From: Nitrosopumilaceae archaeon
GTDB lineage: Archaea; Thermoproteota; Nitrososphaeria; Nitrososphaerales; Nitrosopumilaceae
Direction of reading: 5' to 3'
NCBI GenBank assembly: GCA_013330055.1
Contig: DUJB01000068.1
Coordinates: 3,750-9,674, forward strand
Length of the DNA stretch: 5,925 bases
Shown here: positions 1 to 4,244 of the stretch, one piece after another
How positions within the stretch are numbered: the stretch's first letter is position 1
How the letters are laid out: each line of letters begins with the position of its first letter
Notes under the pieces: model-generated
What the model saw: the letters and a program-made list of their open reading frames with translations, nothing else
The model's database searches: none
What the model was told of the DNA's origin: nothing
Position numbers and translations under genes: made by a program

Positions 1-120
1 AATCTGCATCCTCTGAGTTTTTGAAAAGATATGAATTGTTTTCTTTGGAGTTTCATTCAAACCAATTTCCGCCTTTTTAGTTTTAAATATATAAAAATGG
101 CCACTTGTTCTTGTCTTCAT
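1..120 (-). CDS. Unrecognised protein, N-terminal 40 residues (runs off the left edge)
   Basis: An ATG at position 120 opens a minus-strand frame with no stop through 40 codons to the window edge. The start is well supported: its ATGA overlaps the TGA stop of the upstream 147-aa gene, the arrangement used elsewhere in this array, and an AGGTG Shine-Dalgarno site lies at 128-132 with a 7-base spacer. The visible protein is basic and has no membrane segment. It begins MKTRTSGHFYIFKTKKAEIG and has a second segment, IHIFSKTQ, at residues 29-36. The 'hydrophobic-FKT' segment faintly resembles the 71-aa protein at 3821-4036 (GLFKTSEQA) and the 65-aa protein at 913-1110 (MIVKTKEDA), so it could be a third small 'KT' domain, but 40 residues are too few to be sure. 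Function unknown. Confidence 0.72.
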   Translation of the reverse strand, partial: MKTRTSGHFYIFKTKKAEIGLNETPKKTIHIFSKTQRMQI

Positions 121-560
121 ATTTCTGCACCTGTAGGATCAACATACCCAGCTAACCATGCAAGGTATATCATTCCTGTAAAAATTACAATAACTGTTGG
201 CATGTTTAACCAAGAAAGCCATCTACTCTCACTAAAACTAAAAATTTGACTTCGCATCTGTGATGTTTTAATTAATGTCAGAAATATTATCAAGCCACCA
301 ATCCCAACTATCGGGAGTGGTTTCTCATCTAAGACATAGGTTATCTGTTCATCCCACCATTTTGCCTCTTGTTGTTTTTTAATAAACTCTTTTTCTTTTT
401 CTTGTGCTATTACTTTCTGCTTCGCTAATTTCTGTTCATCGGTCAACAAACTGTCCTCATTGTTATTTGAGATTGAGTTTAGATTGACTATGAGAAACAT
501 CATCGCCATAAGTGGAATAAATATAAAGAAAAAAGAATTGTCTGACTTGCAGGTACTCAT
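117..560 (-). CDS. Three-TM membrane protein with a charged helical loop
   Basis: I do not recognise this 147-aa protein. It has three likely membrane segments, at about residues 9-28, 83-98 and 121-140. Between the first and second lies a long polar stretch, residues 40-70, rich in Lys, Glu and Gln, which should form a charged helix and ends in a KWWDE motif. The start is the ATG at 560, whose ATGA overlaps the stop of the zinc-finger gene upstream; no strong Shine-Dalgarno site precedes it, so translation may depend on coupling. Its last codons overlap the next gene by 4 bases. The order TM, small polar linker, then K/E-rich helix with Trp recalls the 147-aa protein at 2570-3013, which ends module A, but the C-terminal halves differ. 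It is probably a membrane component of the module B assembly. Confidence 0.85.
   Translation of the reverse strand: MSTCKSDNSFFFIFIPLMAMMFLIVNLNSISNNNEDSLLTDEQKLAKQKVIAQEKEKEFIKKQQEAKWWDEQITYVLDEKPLPIVGIGGLIIFLTLIKTSQMRSQIFSFSESRWLSWLNMPTVIVIFTGMIYLAWLAGYVDPTGAEI
128..132 (-). promoter_or_regulatory. Ribosome binding site for the left-edge partial gene
   Basis: AGGTG read on the minus strand, 7 bases before the ATG at 120. It lies inside the end of the upstream coding region and is the main support, with the ATGA overlap, for a gene starting there. Confidence 0.6.
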
Positions 561-916
561 TTTGTAATTCTCGATTGTTCTTCCTCGTATTTTTTTAAAT
601 TCTTATCCCAATCTATTGAAAATCTTCTATCTAGTTTAAGAGCCTCCTTACTTATGTCTTGATAACTTTTCTTAACAAATGGTAGCTTCTCACGCCACTC
701 TTTTAGCCACTTGTCTGTAAGTTCTTCAATCATTGGATTCTCTTTGCAGATTCTACAAATATTTTGGTTATAAATGAAATACAAATCACTCTTGCAATTC
801 ATGACACAGTAATTTTTACCACATACTAGGCAAGTATTGAACATTGTGCTGTTAGGTGATTCATAGGTACATACTTCGCAACAATAGACTTGATTGGTTA
901 CAGATTTGGTTTTCAT
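557..916 (-). CDS. Small protein with a FYVE/RING-like cysteine-rich zinc finger
   Basis: This 119-aa soluble protein has an N-terminal cysteine array: C13-x2-C16, x12, C29-x2-C32, x4, C37-x3-C41, x12, C54-x2-C57, plus an extra C12. Four cysteine pairs with this spacing are what cross-brace (FYVE, RING or PHD-like) or two tandem treble-clef fingers show, binding two zinc ions; the x4 spacing between second and third pairs is FYVE-like. The basic RRKH patch that lets true FYVE domains bind phosphoinositide is not seen. Residues 62-119 are a charged helical tail (Lys/Glu/Asp/Trp-rich). The start is the ATG at 916, overlapping the previous stop as ATGA; a weak AGAG lies upstream. It occupies the place in module B that the Cys4 ribbon of the 213-aa protein has in module A. 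A role in protein-protein contact is likelier than enzymatic activity, but this is inference. Confidence 0.87.
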   Translation of the reverse strand: MKTKSVTNQVYCCEVCTYESPNSTMFNTCLVCGKNYCVMNCKSDLYFIYNQNICRICKENPMIEELTDKWLKEWREKLPFVKKSYQDISKEALKLDRRFSIDWDKNLKKYEEEQSRITK

Positions 917-1110
917 TTATGTTTTCTCTTTATTTTAACTGCAAGTTGTGGAATTCTGGTTTCTATACCCCAACAATCCCAATCATACTGAGGATGAACT
1001 TTACAGTATTCTACAGCGTCTTCTTTTGTTTTAACTATCATGTGAGGAGTATCATTATTTTTAAAGGTGATTAAATAAACTGAAATTGTAGTTGATTTCC
1101 ATCCGTTCAT
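913..1110 (-). CDS. Small 'KT' domain protein, paralogue of the 71-aa protein at 3821-4036
   Basis: This 65-aa basic protein has no membrane segment. A predicted strand pair (VYLITFKNNDTPHMIVKT, residues 11-28) is followed by a short helix (KEDAVEYCK) and a Trp-containing stretch (YDWDCWGI, residues 42-49). The same order, YL..., hydrophobic-KT-x-E-x-A, KV, then W, is seen in the 71-aa protein at 3821-4036, and I read the two as diverged copies of one beta-beta-alpha-beta type domain. I chose the ATG at 1110 because it lies 4 bases after the stop of the upstream gene and has AGGT at 1117-1120. An in-frame ATG at 1137 would add nine residues and overlap the upstream gene by 23 bases but has no Shine-Dalgarno site; a TTG at 1209 would overlap by 95 bases and is unlikely. 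Its stop overlaps the next start as ATGA. Function unknown. Confidence 0.8.
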   Translation of the reverse strand: MNGWKSTTISVYLITFKNNDTPHMIVKTKEDAVEYCKVHPQYDWDCWGIETRIPQLAVKIKRKHK

Positions 1111-1114
1111 AAAA

Positions 1115-1345
1115 TTACCTGCAAAATTTAGATTCATAACTTGGATATTTTTTTGGCCATAGTGGAAATGGAGGTGGGTATGTTCTTGGTTTTGGTGGGT
1201 TTCTTTCAATAATAGTAGTAGTTGGACGACTGTGATAAAGTGCCATCAATGCTTCATTTGCACCTTTCAGTTTAGCAATTTCAAGTTCTAGTTCATGAAT
1301 TTTCTTTTTTAATTCTTCTATAGTTTTAGTTTCGGTTTCAGTCAT
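1115..1345 (-). CDS. Short coiled-coil protein with a proline-rich tail, paralogue of the 213-aa protein N-terminus
   Basis: This 76-aa protein has an N-terminal coiled coil, residues 8-36, with hydrophobic residues (I, L, I, L, I, L) at heptad spacing, and then a Pro-rich tail containing NPPKP, YPPPFPLWP and YPSYESKF. It aligns without difficulty with residues 8-71 of the 213-aa protein at 3190-3831: coiled coil, arginine-proline, KNPP/RNPP, then PSYE followed by KF. The copy here ends right after that point, without the acidic linker and zinc ribbon of the longer relative. The start is the ATG at 1345, with an excellent AAGGTGA Shine-Dalgarno site six bases upstream and an 8-base overlap (ATGACTGA) with the stop of the 122-aa gene. 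The coiled coil suggests self-association or pairing with a partner, perhaps the related protein; the proline-rich tail suggests a docking segment. Function unknown. Confidence 0.86.
   Translation of the reverse strand: MTETETKTIEELKKKIHELELEIAKLKGANEALMALYHSRPTTTIIERNPPKPRTYPPPFPLWPKKYPSYESKFCR
1117..1120 (-). promoter_or_regulatory. Ribosome binding site deciding the start at 1110
   Basis: AGGT on the minus strand, six bases before the ATG at 1110, inside the last codons of the 76-aa gene. Neither alternative upstream start (1137, 1209) has a comparable site. Confidence 0.5.
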
Positions 1346-1706
1346 ATCTTTTCACCTTTGCCAACCCAAAGAATAACATCAACTTCTGACTGATTGTTAT
1401 GTTCTCTATTTTAGTTTTACCATTTTTTTGTGATACTCTTAGAATTTTTTGCATGTTGTTTATTTTACCACCAAAATCAAATTCAAATCCACCAAATATT
1501 GCAAATATTGCGAAGAATAATGCAATTGGTAATATGGCAATTACTGTCCATCCAACAGATTTTGCGTTTTCACATTCTTGCTTAAAGGCTTCAGGTTCTA
1601 CTGTAGTACAATCAAGTAATGAAGATATTTCACTAAAAAGCATGAGTCCAATTAGCATACCGATACTTGCACCAACAATAGCTATAATGAATCCAAAACT
1701 AGGCAT
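1338..1706 (-). CDS. Two-TM membrane protein with a two-cysteine loop, first gene of module B
   Basis: I do not recognise this 122-aa protein with confidence. It has two membrane helices, at about residues 5-25 and 52-72, joined by a polar loop (residues 26-51) holding C33 and C45 and acidic residues. A Gly/Phe-rich turn (FGGFEFDFGG) follows, then a basic C-terminal tail of about 40 residues. Lysines in the tail and acids in the loop suggest both termini are inside and the loop is outside, where the two cysteines could form a disulfide. Two hydrophobic helices joined by a short loop are also seen in small archaeal virion and envelope proteins, but nothing here is specific to them. It opens module B: an 82-base gap with a TATA-like element lies upstream, and a GGGAG site (1713-1717) lies six bases before the ATG. 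The analogous place in module A is held by the 71-aa two-TM protein at 4029-4244. Confidence 0.88.
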   Translation of the reverse strand: MPSFGFIIAIVGASIGMLIGLMLFSEISSLLDCTTVEPEAFKQECENAKSVGWTVIAILPIALFFAIFAIFGGFEFDFGGKINNMQKILRVSQKNGKTKIENITISQKLMLFFGLAKVKRYD

Positions 1707-1712
1707 TTGATT

Positions 1713-1717
1713 CTCCC
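1713..1717 (-). promoter_or_regulatory. Ribosome binding site of the 122-aa gene
   Basis: GGGAG on the minus strand, six bases upstream of the ATG at 1706, in an intergenic region, so translation here can begin independently of upstream genes. Confidence 0.6.
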
Positions 1718-1742
1718 AACTCGTTTGTGATGTGGATAATTT

Positions 1743-1751
1743 GAATATAAG
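1743..1751 (-). promoter_or_regulatory. TATA-like element, candidate promoter of module B
   Basis: Read on the minus strand this is CTTATATTC, preceded by A-rich sequence, in the 82-base non-coding gap (1707-1788) between the 164-aa and 122-aa genes. Its core ends about 38 bases before the ATG at 1706. In archaea transcription usually starts roughly 25 bases past the TATA box, which would give a short leader that still contains the GGGAG site. No clear BRE can be named. The gap size, much larger than elsewhere in this array, adds weight. Confidence 0.45.
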
Positions 1752-1788
1752 ATTATTCTTTATGATTTAAGATCGCTATCATGTAAAT

Positions 1789-2283
1789 TTATTCACGCCA
1801 TATTCTAAATTTTTTATAATCTACAGTTAAATTTGAAAGTTTGATTGTCTTGTCTGCACAATAAAGACCTAATCGGATCATAATCCATAATACTAAAGGA
1901 GATACAAGTAAAGGAGTTACAAAAAATAGTATTATAGCCCAGATCCTATCTCTTACTTCGCCTGTAACCTGATCCAATATTCCATACATTTTGTTCACTC
2001 CTTGGCCTTCAGTCATTGTTTCCCAATTTTCCAGTTCTATTTTTTCCTTAAATTGATCAGTTAATTCATTAACATCATACTCAGCAATTTCGAGGAAGTA
2101 GTTTGCATCTTCACCATACTGCTTTTCAAAGTAATCAGTCATTATGATAAAGCCCTCTAACACTGGATTCAGGTAATATTCTAAAAATCCTACTGCGACT
2201 ACTGATAACATAACTCCGTAAATAACGCCTATTCCTACCATCTTCATCCAGTCTTGTATTGTAACATTGGATCTTATCTTCAT
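1789..2283 (-). CDS. Two-TM membrane protein with a long acidic loop
   Basis: I do not recognise this 164-aa protein. It has membrane segments at about residues 13-35 and 114-140. Between them lie some 75 polar, strongly acidic residues (for example EYDVNELTDQFKEK, ENWE), largely helical. The short N-terminus and the C-terminal tail (residues 144-164) are basic, so by the positive-inside rule both should face the cytoplasm and the acidic loop the outside. The ATG at 2283 was chosen because it overlaps the stop of the winged-helix gene as ATGA and is preceded by GGAG at 2295-2298; an extension to 2310 would overlap that gene by 31 bases. It is co-transcribed with the regulator and could be its membrane partner, for example a sensor or target of control, though nothing in the sequence proves this. 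Confidence 0.86.
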   Translation of the reverse strand: MKIRSNVTIQDWMKMVGIGVIYGVMLSVVAVGFLEYYLNPVLEGFIIMTDYFEKQYGEDANYFLEIAEYDVNELTDQFKEKIELENWETMTEGQGVNKMYGILDQVTGEVRDRIWAIILFFVTPLLVSPLVLWIMIRLGLYCADKTIKLSNLTVDYKKFRIWRE

Positions 2284-2528
2284 CCAGCACACCACTCCAT
2301 TGACTCGCACTCAAATCTTGATTTATGCTTTAATAACTTCCATTTTGCCACATGAACGCTGAAATAGATTTTTCCTTCGTCACGTAATCGGTAAAGAATT
2401 TTCTGCCTTGTGTCGTGATGGAGCTTGGATTCTTTATCAATTTCCTGGTGTGTTAATCCAACTGAACCGCTTTTCTCTATCAGATCGTAGACCAGTTGCT
2501 TGTAGTTTAGAAATTTTTGTATACTCAC
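2280..2528 (-). CDS. Winged helix-turn-helix DNA-binding protein
   Basis: This 82-aa protein has the layout of a small winged helix: helix 1 at about residues 8-19 (YKQLVYDLIEKS), GLTHQEID (helix 2, 25-32), the likely recognition helix at 37-50 (HHDTRQKILYRLRD), and a beta-wing at 53-66 (KIYFSVHVAKWKLL). The 'GLTHQEI...L....RL.DEGKI' pattern is common to archaeal MarR/ArsR-like and Fur-type wHTH regulators, without allowing a closer choice. A short tail carries C74 and C80. The start is a GTG at 2528; an upstream stop in frame at 2550-2552 leaves no longer option. There is no Shine-Dalgarno site, so a short-leader or near-leaderless message is likely. A TATA-like element and a palindrome sit just upstream, as expected for a self-controlling regulator. 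The gene overlaps the membrane gene downstream by 4 bases. Confidence 0.85.
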   Translation of the reverse strand: MSIQKFLNYKQLVYDLIEKSGSVGLTHQEIDKESKLHHDTRQKILYRLRDEGKIYFSVHVAKWKLLKHKSRFECESMEWCAG

Positions 2529-2541
2529 ACTGCTTTGGTTA

Positions 2542-2559
2542 TTTGTGTACTAATACAAA
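2542..2559. promoter_or_regulatory. Imperfect inverted repeat, candidate operator
   Basis: On the minus strand the 18 bases read TTTGTATTAGTACACAAA. The outer TTTGT/ACAAA arms match exactly, with one further matched pair inside (six of nine pairs). It lies between a TATA-like element (2566-2574) and the GTG start of the winged-helix gene (2528), about where transcription would begin. That is the usual place for a repressor operator. Binding by the adjacent winged-helix protein is inference. Confidence 0.35.
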
Positions 2560-2565
2560 AGGTTT

Positions 2566-2574
2566 TATTTTATA
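2566..2574 (-). promoter_or_regulatory. TATA-like element, candidate promoter of the winged-helix gene
   Basis: Read on the minus strand this is TATAAAATA. It overlaps the TAA stop of the 147-aa gene and lies about 40 bases before the GTG at 2528, predicting a leader of roughly 15-20 bases. It is the closest match to an archaeal TATA box among the gaps in the window. AT-richness makes chance matches common, so confidence is moderate. Confidence 0.45.
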
Positions 2575-3013
2575 CGCAGTTCTTCTCCAATATTGTATGA
2601 GCTATATAGGCTCTGAGTGTCCATCTTTCGTTTTCTAACATCGGTCCTAATTGCTCGCAACTTGAATTGTCAATATCGGCTTTTTGTTTGAATAACTTTG
2701 GTAGTATTTCTGGATTATCCCAATTAATTTTTTCCCATTCGTTTTTTTCTTCCCTTTCTGCTATGCCTTTTGCCTTGTCCTGTAATGTTTGGGATGGATC
2801 ATTACTGTTATCAGACAACAGTGGTAAAGCTGTAAATATTATTATAATTATAAATATTAAAGGAAAAATAGTAGATAGTGGAATTCTTGGGAAGTGTGGA
2901 AATTGTCTTTTTGGATAAACTTTTGGATCTGATTTTGATTCTAAATTTTTTTGTGTTACTTTGATAATTCCTAATGAGGCCATAATTTTTATGTGAAATG
3001 GAAGATCACTCAT
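2570..3013 (-). CDS. Single-TM protein with a Cys-flanked C-terminal helical region
   Basis: I do not recognise this 147-aa protein. A basic, proline-containing N-terminal region (residues 1-45) precedes one strong membrane helix at about 46-66 (including FIIIIIF). After it come a charged helix (residues 75-95, AKGIAEREEKNEWEK) and a C-terminal region from 97 to 147 that begins WDNPEILPKLF and carries C119 and C146, close to both ends of a predicted helix pair. The positive N-terminus suggests N-inside, C-terminus outside, where the cysteines could pair. The ATG at 3013 overlaps the preceding stop by 8 bases (ATGAGTGA), and GAGGT lies upstream; an in-frame ATG ten codons later is less likely. 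It is the last gene of module A, followed by a 41-base gap with a promoter-like element. Its TM-then-K/E-helix-with-Trp layout resembles the first half of the 147-aa protein at 117-560. Confidence 0.86.
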   Translation of the reverse strand: MSDLPFHIKIMASLGIIKVTQKNLESKSDPKVYPKRQFPHFPRIPLSTIFPLIFIIIIIFTALPLLSDNSNDPSQTLQDKAKGIAEREEKNEWEKINWDNPEILPKLFKQKADIDNSSCEQLGPMLENERWTLRAYIAHTILEKNCV

Positions 3014-3197
3014 GCTTTATCTCTACCTCTTTTGCCTTCTGGGTTGAGATAAATCCAATGATTGATGAGGCAGATACCCCCAATATACCAAGCAAGAATC
3101 CATCTGCGTTTCCATTCATCAAACTCTCTAAAGTAAATAAGGCACTACCTATTGATAATCCAAACATTATAAAGCAAAATAGTAAATATTTATTCAT
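3006..3197 (-). CDS. Small two-TM membrane protein (63 aa)
   Basis: This 63-aa protein has two hydrophobic helices, about residues 4-22 and 33-52, split by a short NGNADG turn, and a short charged tail (QKAKEVEIKHE). I do not recognise a family. The start is the ATG at 3197, overlapping the stop of the 213-aa gene by 8 bases (ATGAATAA), with GGAAG about nine bases upstream. Its stop in turn overlaps the next start by 8 bases. In size and hairpin layout it is like the 71-aa protein at 4029-4244, but no residue-level similarity is convincing. It is presumably a membrane subunit or accessory peptide of module A. Confidence 0.82.
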   Translation of the reverse strand: MNKYLLFCFIMFGLSIGSALFTLESLMNGNADGFLLGILGVSASSIIGFISTQKAKEVEIKHE

Positions 3198-3831
3198 GTT
3201 TTTCTTCTTCCGTTATTACTTTTGCAAGGTTTAGTTTTAATGCAATATTTGTGAAAAATGATTTTTTGTAAAATCCCCAAGTTGTGAATCTTCGTATTAC
3301 TTGTTTAAACTCTTGCTCTGTCATTTTATTATTTGCACATTCATGGCAAAGTATTACGTGATGTTTATCTAAAAATTTCTTACAACCAAGGCATCTTTTT
3401 GATTTTAGTATTGCTTTTGCATTTTTTTTATCATAGGACATGATTAATGAAAAAGGCGATTTCGGATCGACACCAAATCCTTTTGGCATTGTTCCACGAG
3501 GCATTGTTCCATCTTGTTTACTAATCTGCTTTTTTTCCTCTGCAATTGCTTTCTCGTCATCGAGTCTTTTTTGATCTAAACGATTCAAATAAGTTTTTTC
3601 ATAATCTTCGATATAATCACGAAATTTTGGTCTTTCATAACTTGGTGGTTCTGACTCTGAAATTCTTATCAACGGACGTTCTGGTGGAGGATTCTTTTTC
3701 AGCATAGATGGTGTTAGTGGTCTTACTGATTCATTACCTAACATACTACTAAGGTCTGAAAGTTTGCCTTCCAGTTCAACTATTTTTTTTTCTAAATCCT
3801 CTTTTGTCTTCTTTTTATTTTCACTGCTCAA
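3190..3831 (-). CDS. Coiled-coil, proline-rich and Cys4 zinc-ribbon protein
   Basis: This 213-aa soluble protein has four parts. Residues 6-33 form a coiled coil. Residues 38-71 are proline-rich (KKNPPPERPL, EPPSYERPKF). Residues 72-125 are a charged linker with the small repeat GTMPRGTMPKG at 108-118. Residues 147-165 hold a zinc ribbon, C147-x2-C150, x11, C162-x2-C165, with His157, His158 and His163 nearby, followed by a basic helical tail. The first 71 residues are homologous to the whole 76-aa protein at 1115-1345. The start is a TTG at 3831, supported by GGGAG at 3841-3845 with a nine-base spacer and an 11-base overlap with the previous stop; the next in-frame Met is residue 30, inside the coiled coil. 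The layout suggests a scaffold or adaptor that binds a partner by the coiled coil and nucleic acid or protein by the ribbon. No enzymatic motif is seen. Confidence 0.87.
   Translation of the reverse strand: MSSENKKKTKEDLEKKIVELEGKLSDLSSMLGNESVRPLTPSMLKKNPPPERPLIRISESEPPSYERPKFRDYIEDYEKTYLNRLDQKRLDDEKAIAEEKKQISKQDGTMPRGTMPKGFGVDPKSPFSLIMSYDKKNAKAILKSKRCLGCKKFLDKHHVILCHECANNKMTEQEFKQVIRRFTTWGFYKKSFFTNIALKLNLAKVITEEEKHE
3485..3511 (-). repeat. 12-base direct repeat coding GTMP-R-GTMP
   Basis: GGCATTGTTCCA on the plus strand occurs at 3485-3496 and again at 3500-3511, a 15-base period that keeps the reading frame and duplicates five residues in the linker of the 213-aa protein. It looks like a replication-slippage duplication in a tolerant segment. 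Confidence 0.7.
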
Positions 3832-4036
3832 CTTCTACATCTCCCTTTCGTGGCAACAATGTTAATTTTCCAATTGAATGTATAGTTGGATGAAACTGTC
3901 CTGTTTTTTTATTTAGATCCCATATTTCTGCATAATTAACCTTGGGGTTTTCAAGTGCCTGTTCACTGGTTTTAAACAAACCGATTTGTTTTCCTTCCTT
4001 ATCTATTCCAAGATACAAGGATTCTTTTTTACTCAT
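3821..4036 (-). CDS. Small 'KT' domain protein, paralogue of the 65-aa protein at 913-1110
   Basis: This 71-aa soluble protein begins with a predicted hairpin (SLYLGIDKEGKQIGLFKT, residues 6-23), then a short helix (SEQALEN), then NYAEIWDL and a further strand region (IGKLTLLP). The pattern of a hairpin ending in hydrophobic-KT, a helix with E-x-A, then KV and a Trp strand is shared with the 65-aa protein at 913-1110. The ATG at 4036 overlaps the previous stop by 8 bases (ATGAGTAA), with AAGGAC upstream. The gene directly precedes the 213-aa coiled-coil protein and overlaps it by 11 bases; in module B the related pair is in reverse order. Constant pairing of the two families suggests the products work together. 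I know no named function for this domain. Confidence 0.83.
   Translation of the reverse strand: MSKKESLYLGIDKEGKQIGLFKTSEQALENPKVNYAEIWDLNKKTGQFHPTIHSIGKLTLLPRKGDVEVEQ
3841..3845 (-). promoter_or_regulatory. Ribosome binding site deciding a TTG start at 3831
   Basis: GGGAG on the minus strand, nine bases before the TTG, within the last codons of the preceding gene. It is the best evidence that translation of the 213-aa protein begins at a TTG rather than at the Met 29 codons later. Confidence 0.55.
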
Positions 4037-4244
4037 TTTTATTGTCCTTTTTGAAATTTCTTATGCCCATTGTTGAACTTGTAAATGCAAAAATCATACT
4101 GATTAATGCACCTGCCATCATTGGAGATAAAATTAAGAACATGCTAATCTGATCTTGCTTTGCTAAATCAATCATTAACATTATTGGTGTGCTTATTAGT
4201 ATCCCAATAAAACTTGGTAATGTAATTTTTAATACATCATCCAT
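4029..4244 (-). CDS. Small two-TM membrane protein, first gene of module A
   Basis: This 71-aa protein has two membrane helices, at about residues 9-27 and 33-55, joined by a short AKQDQ turn, and a basic tail ending KKDNKNE. I do not recognise a family. The ATG at 4244 has the strongest Shine-Dalgarno site in the window (GGAGG at 4254-4258, nine-base spacer) and overlaps the stop of the 119-aa gene by 8 bases (ATGGATGA). The frame stays open upstream to 4385, but that stretch is basic, lies inside the 119-aa gene and lacks a good site, so it is not taken as coding. In position it matches the 122-aa two-TM protein that opens module B; the helices of the two are not clearly alike in sequence. 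Confidence 0.86.
   Translation of the reverse strand: MDDVLKITLPSFIGILISTPIMLMIDLAKQDQISMFLILSPMMAGALISMIFAFTSSTMGIRNFKKDNKNE

Noticed and set aside
31..249. Plus-strand open frame of 72 codons
   Set aside because: It lies opposite the well-supported minus-strand genes at 1-120 and 117-560, has no ribosome binding site, and its composition is that of an antisense shadow.
1494..1511. Tandem AAATATTGC as a regulatory or iteron repeat
   Set aside because: Two nine-base copies inside the 122-aa gene, explained by the repeated Ala-Ile-Phe of a membrane helix.
1399..1710. Plus-strand open frame of 103 codons
   Set aside because: Fully antisense to the 122-aa two-TM gene, which has a good start, Shine-Dalgarno site and overlap with its neighbour.
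1762..1782. ATGAT...ATCAT inverted repeat as a transcription terminator
   Set aside because: Only a five-pair AT-rich stem with an eleven-base loop and no following T-run on the transcribed strand.
2998..3234. Plus-strand open frame of 78 codons
   Set aside because: Antisense to the 63-aa two-TM gene and its neighbours; no start signal.
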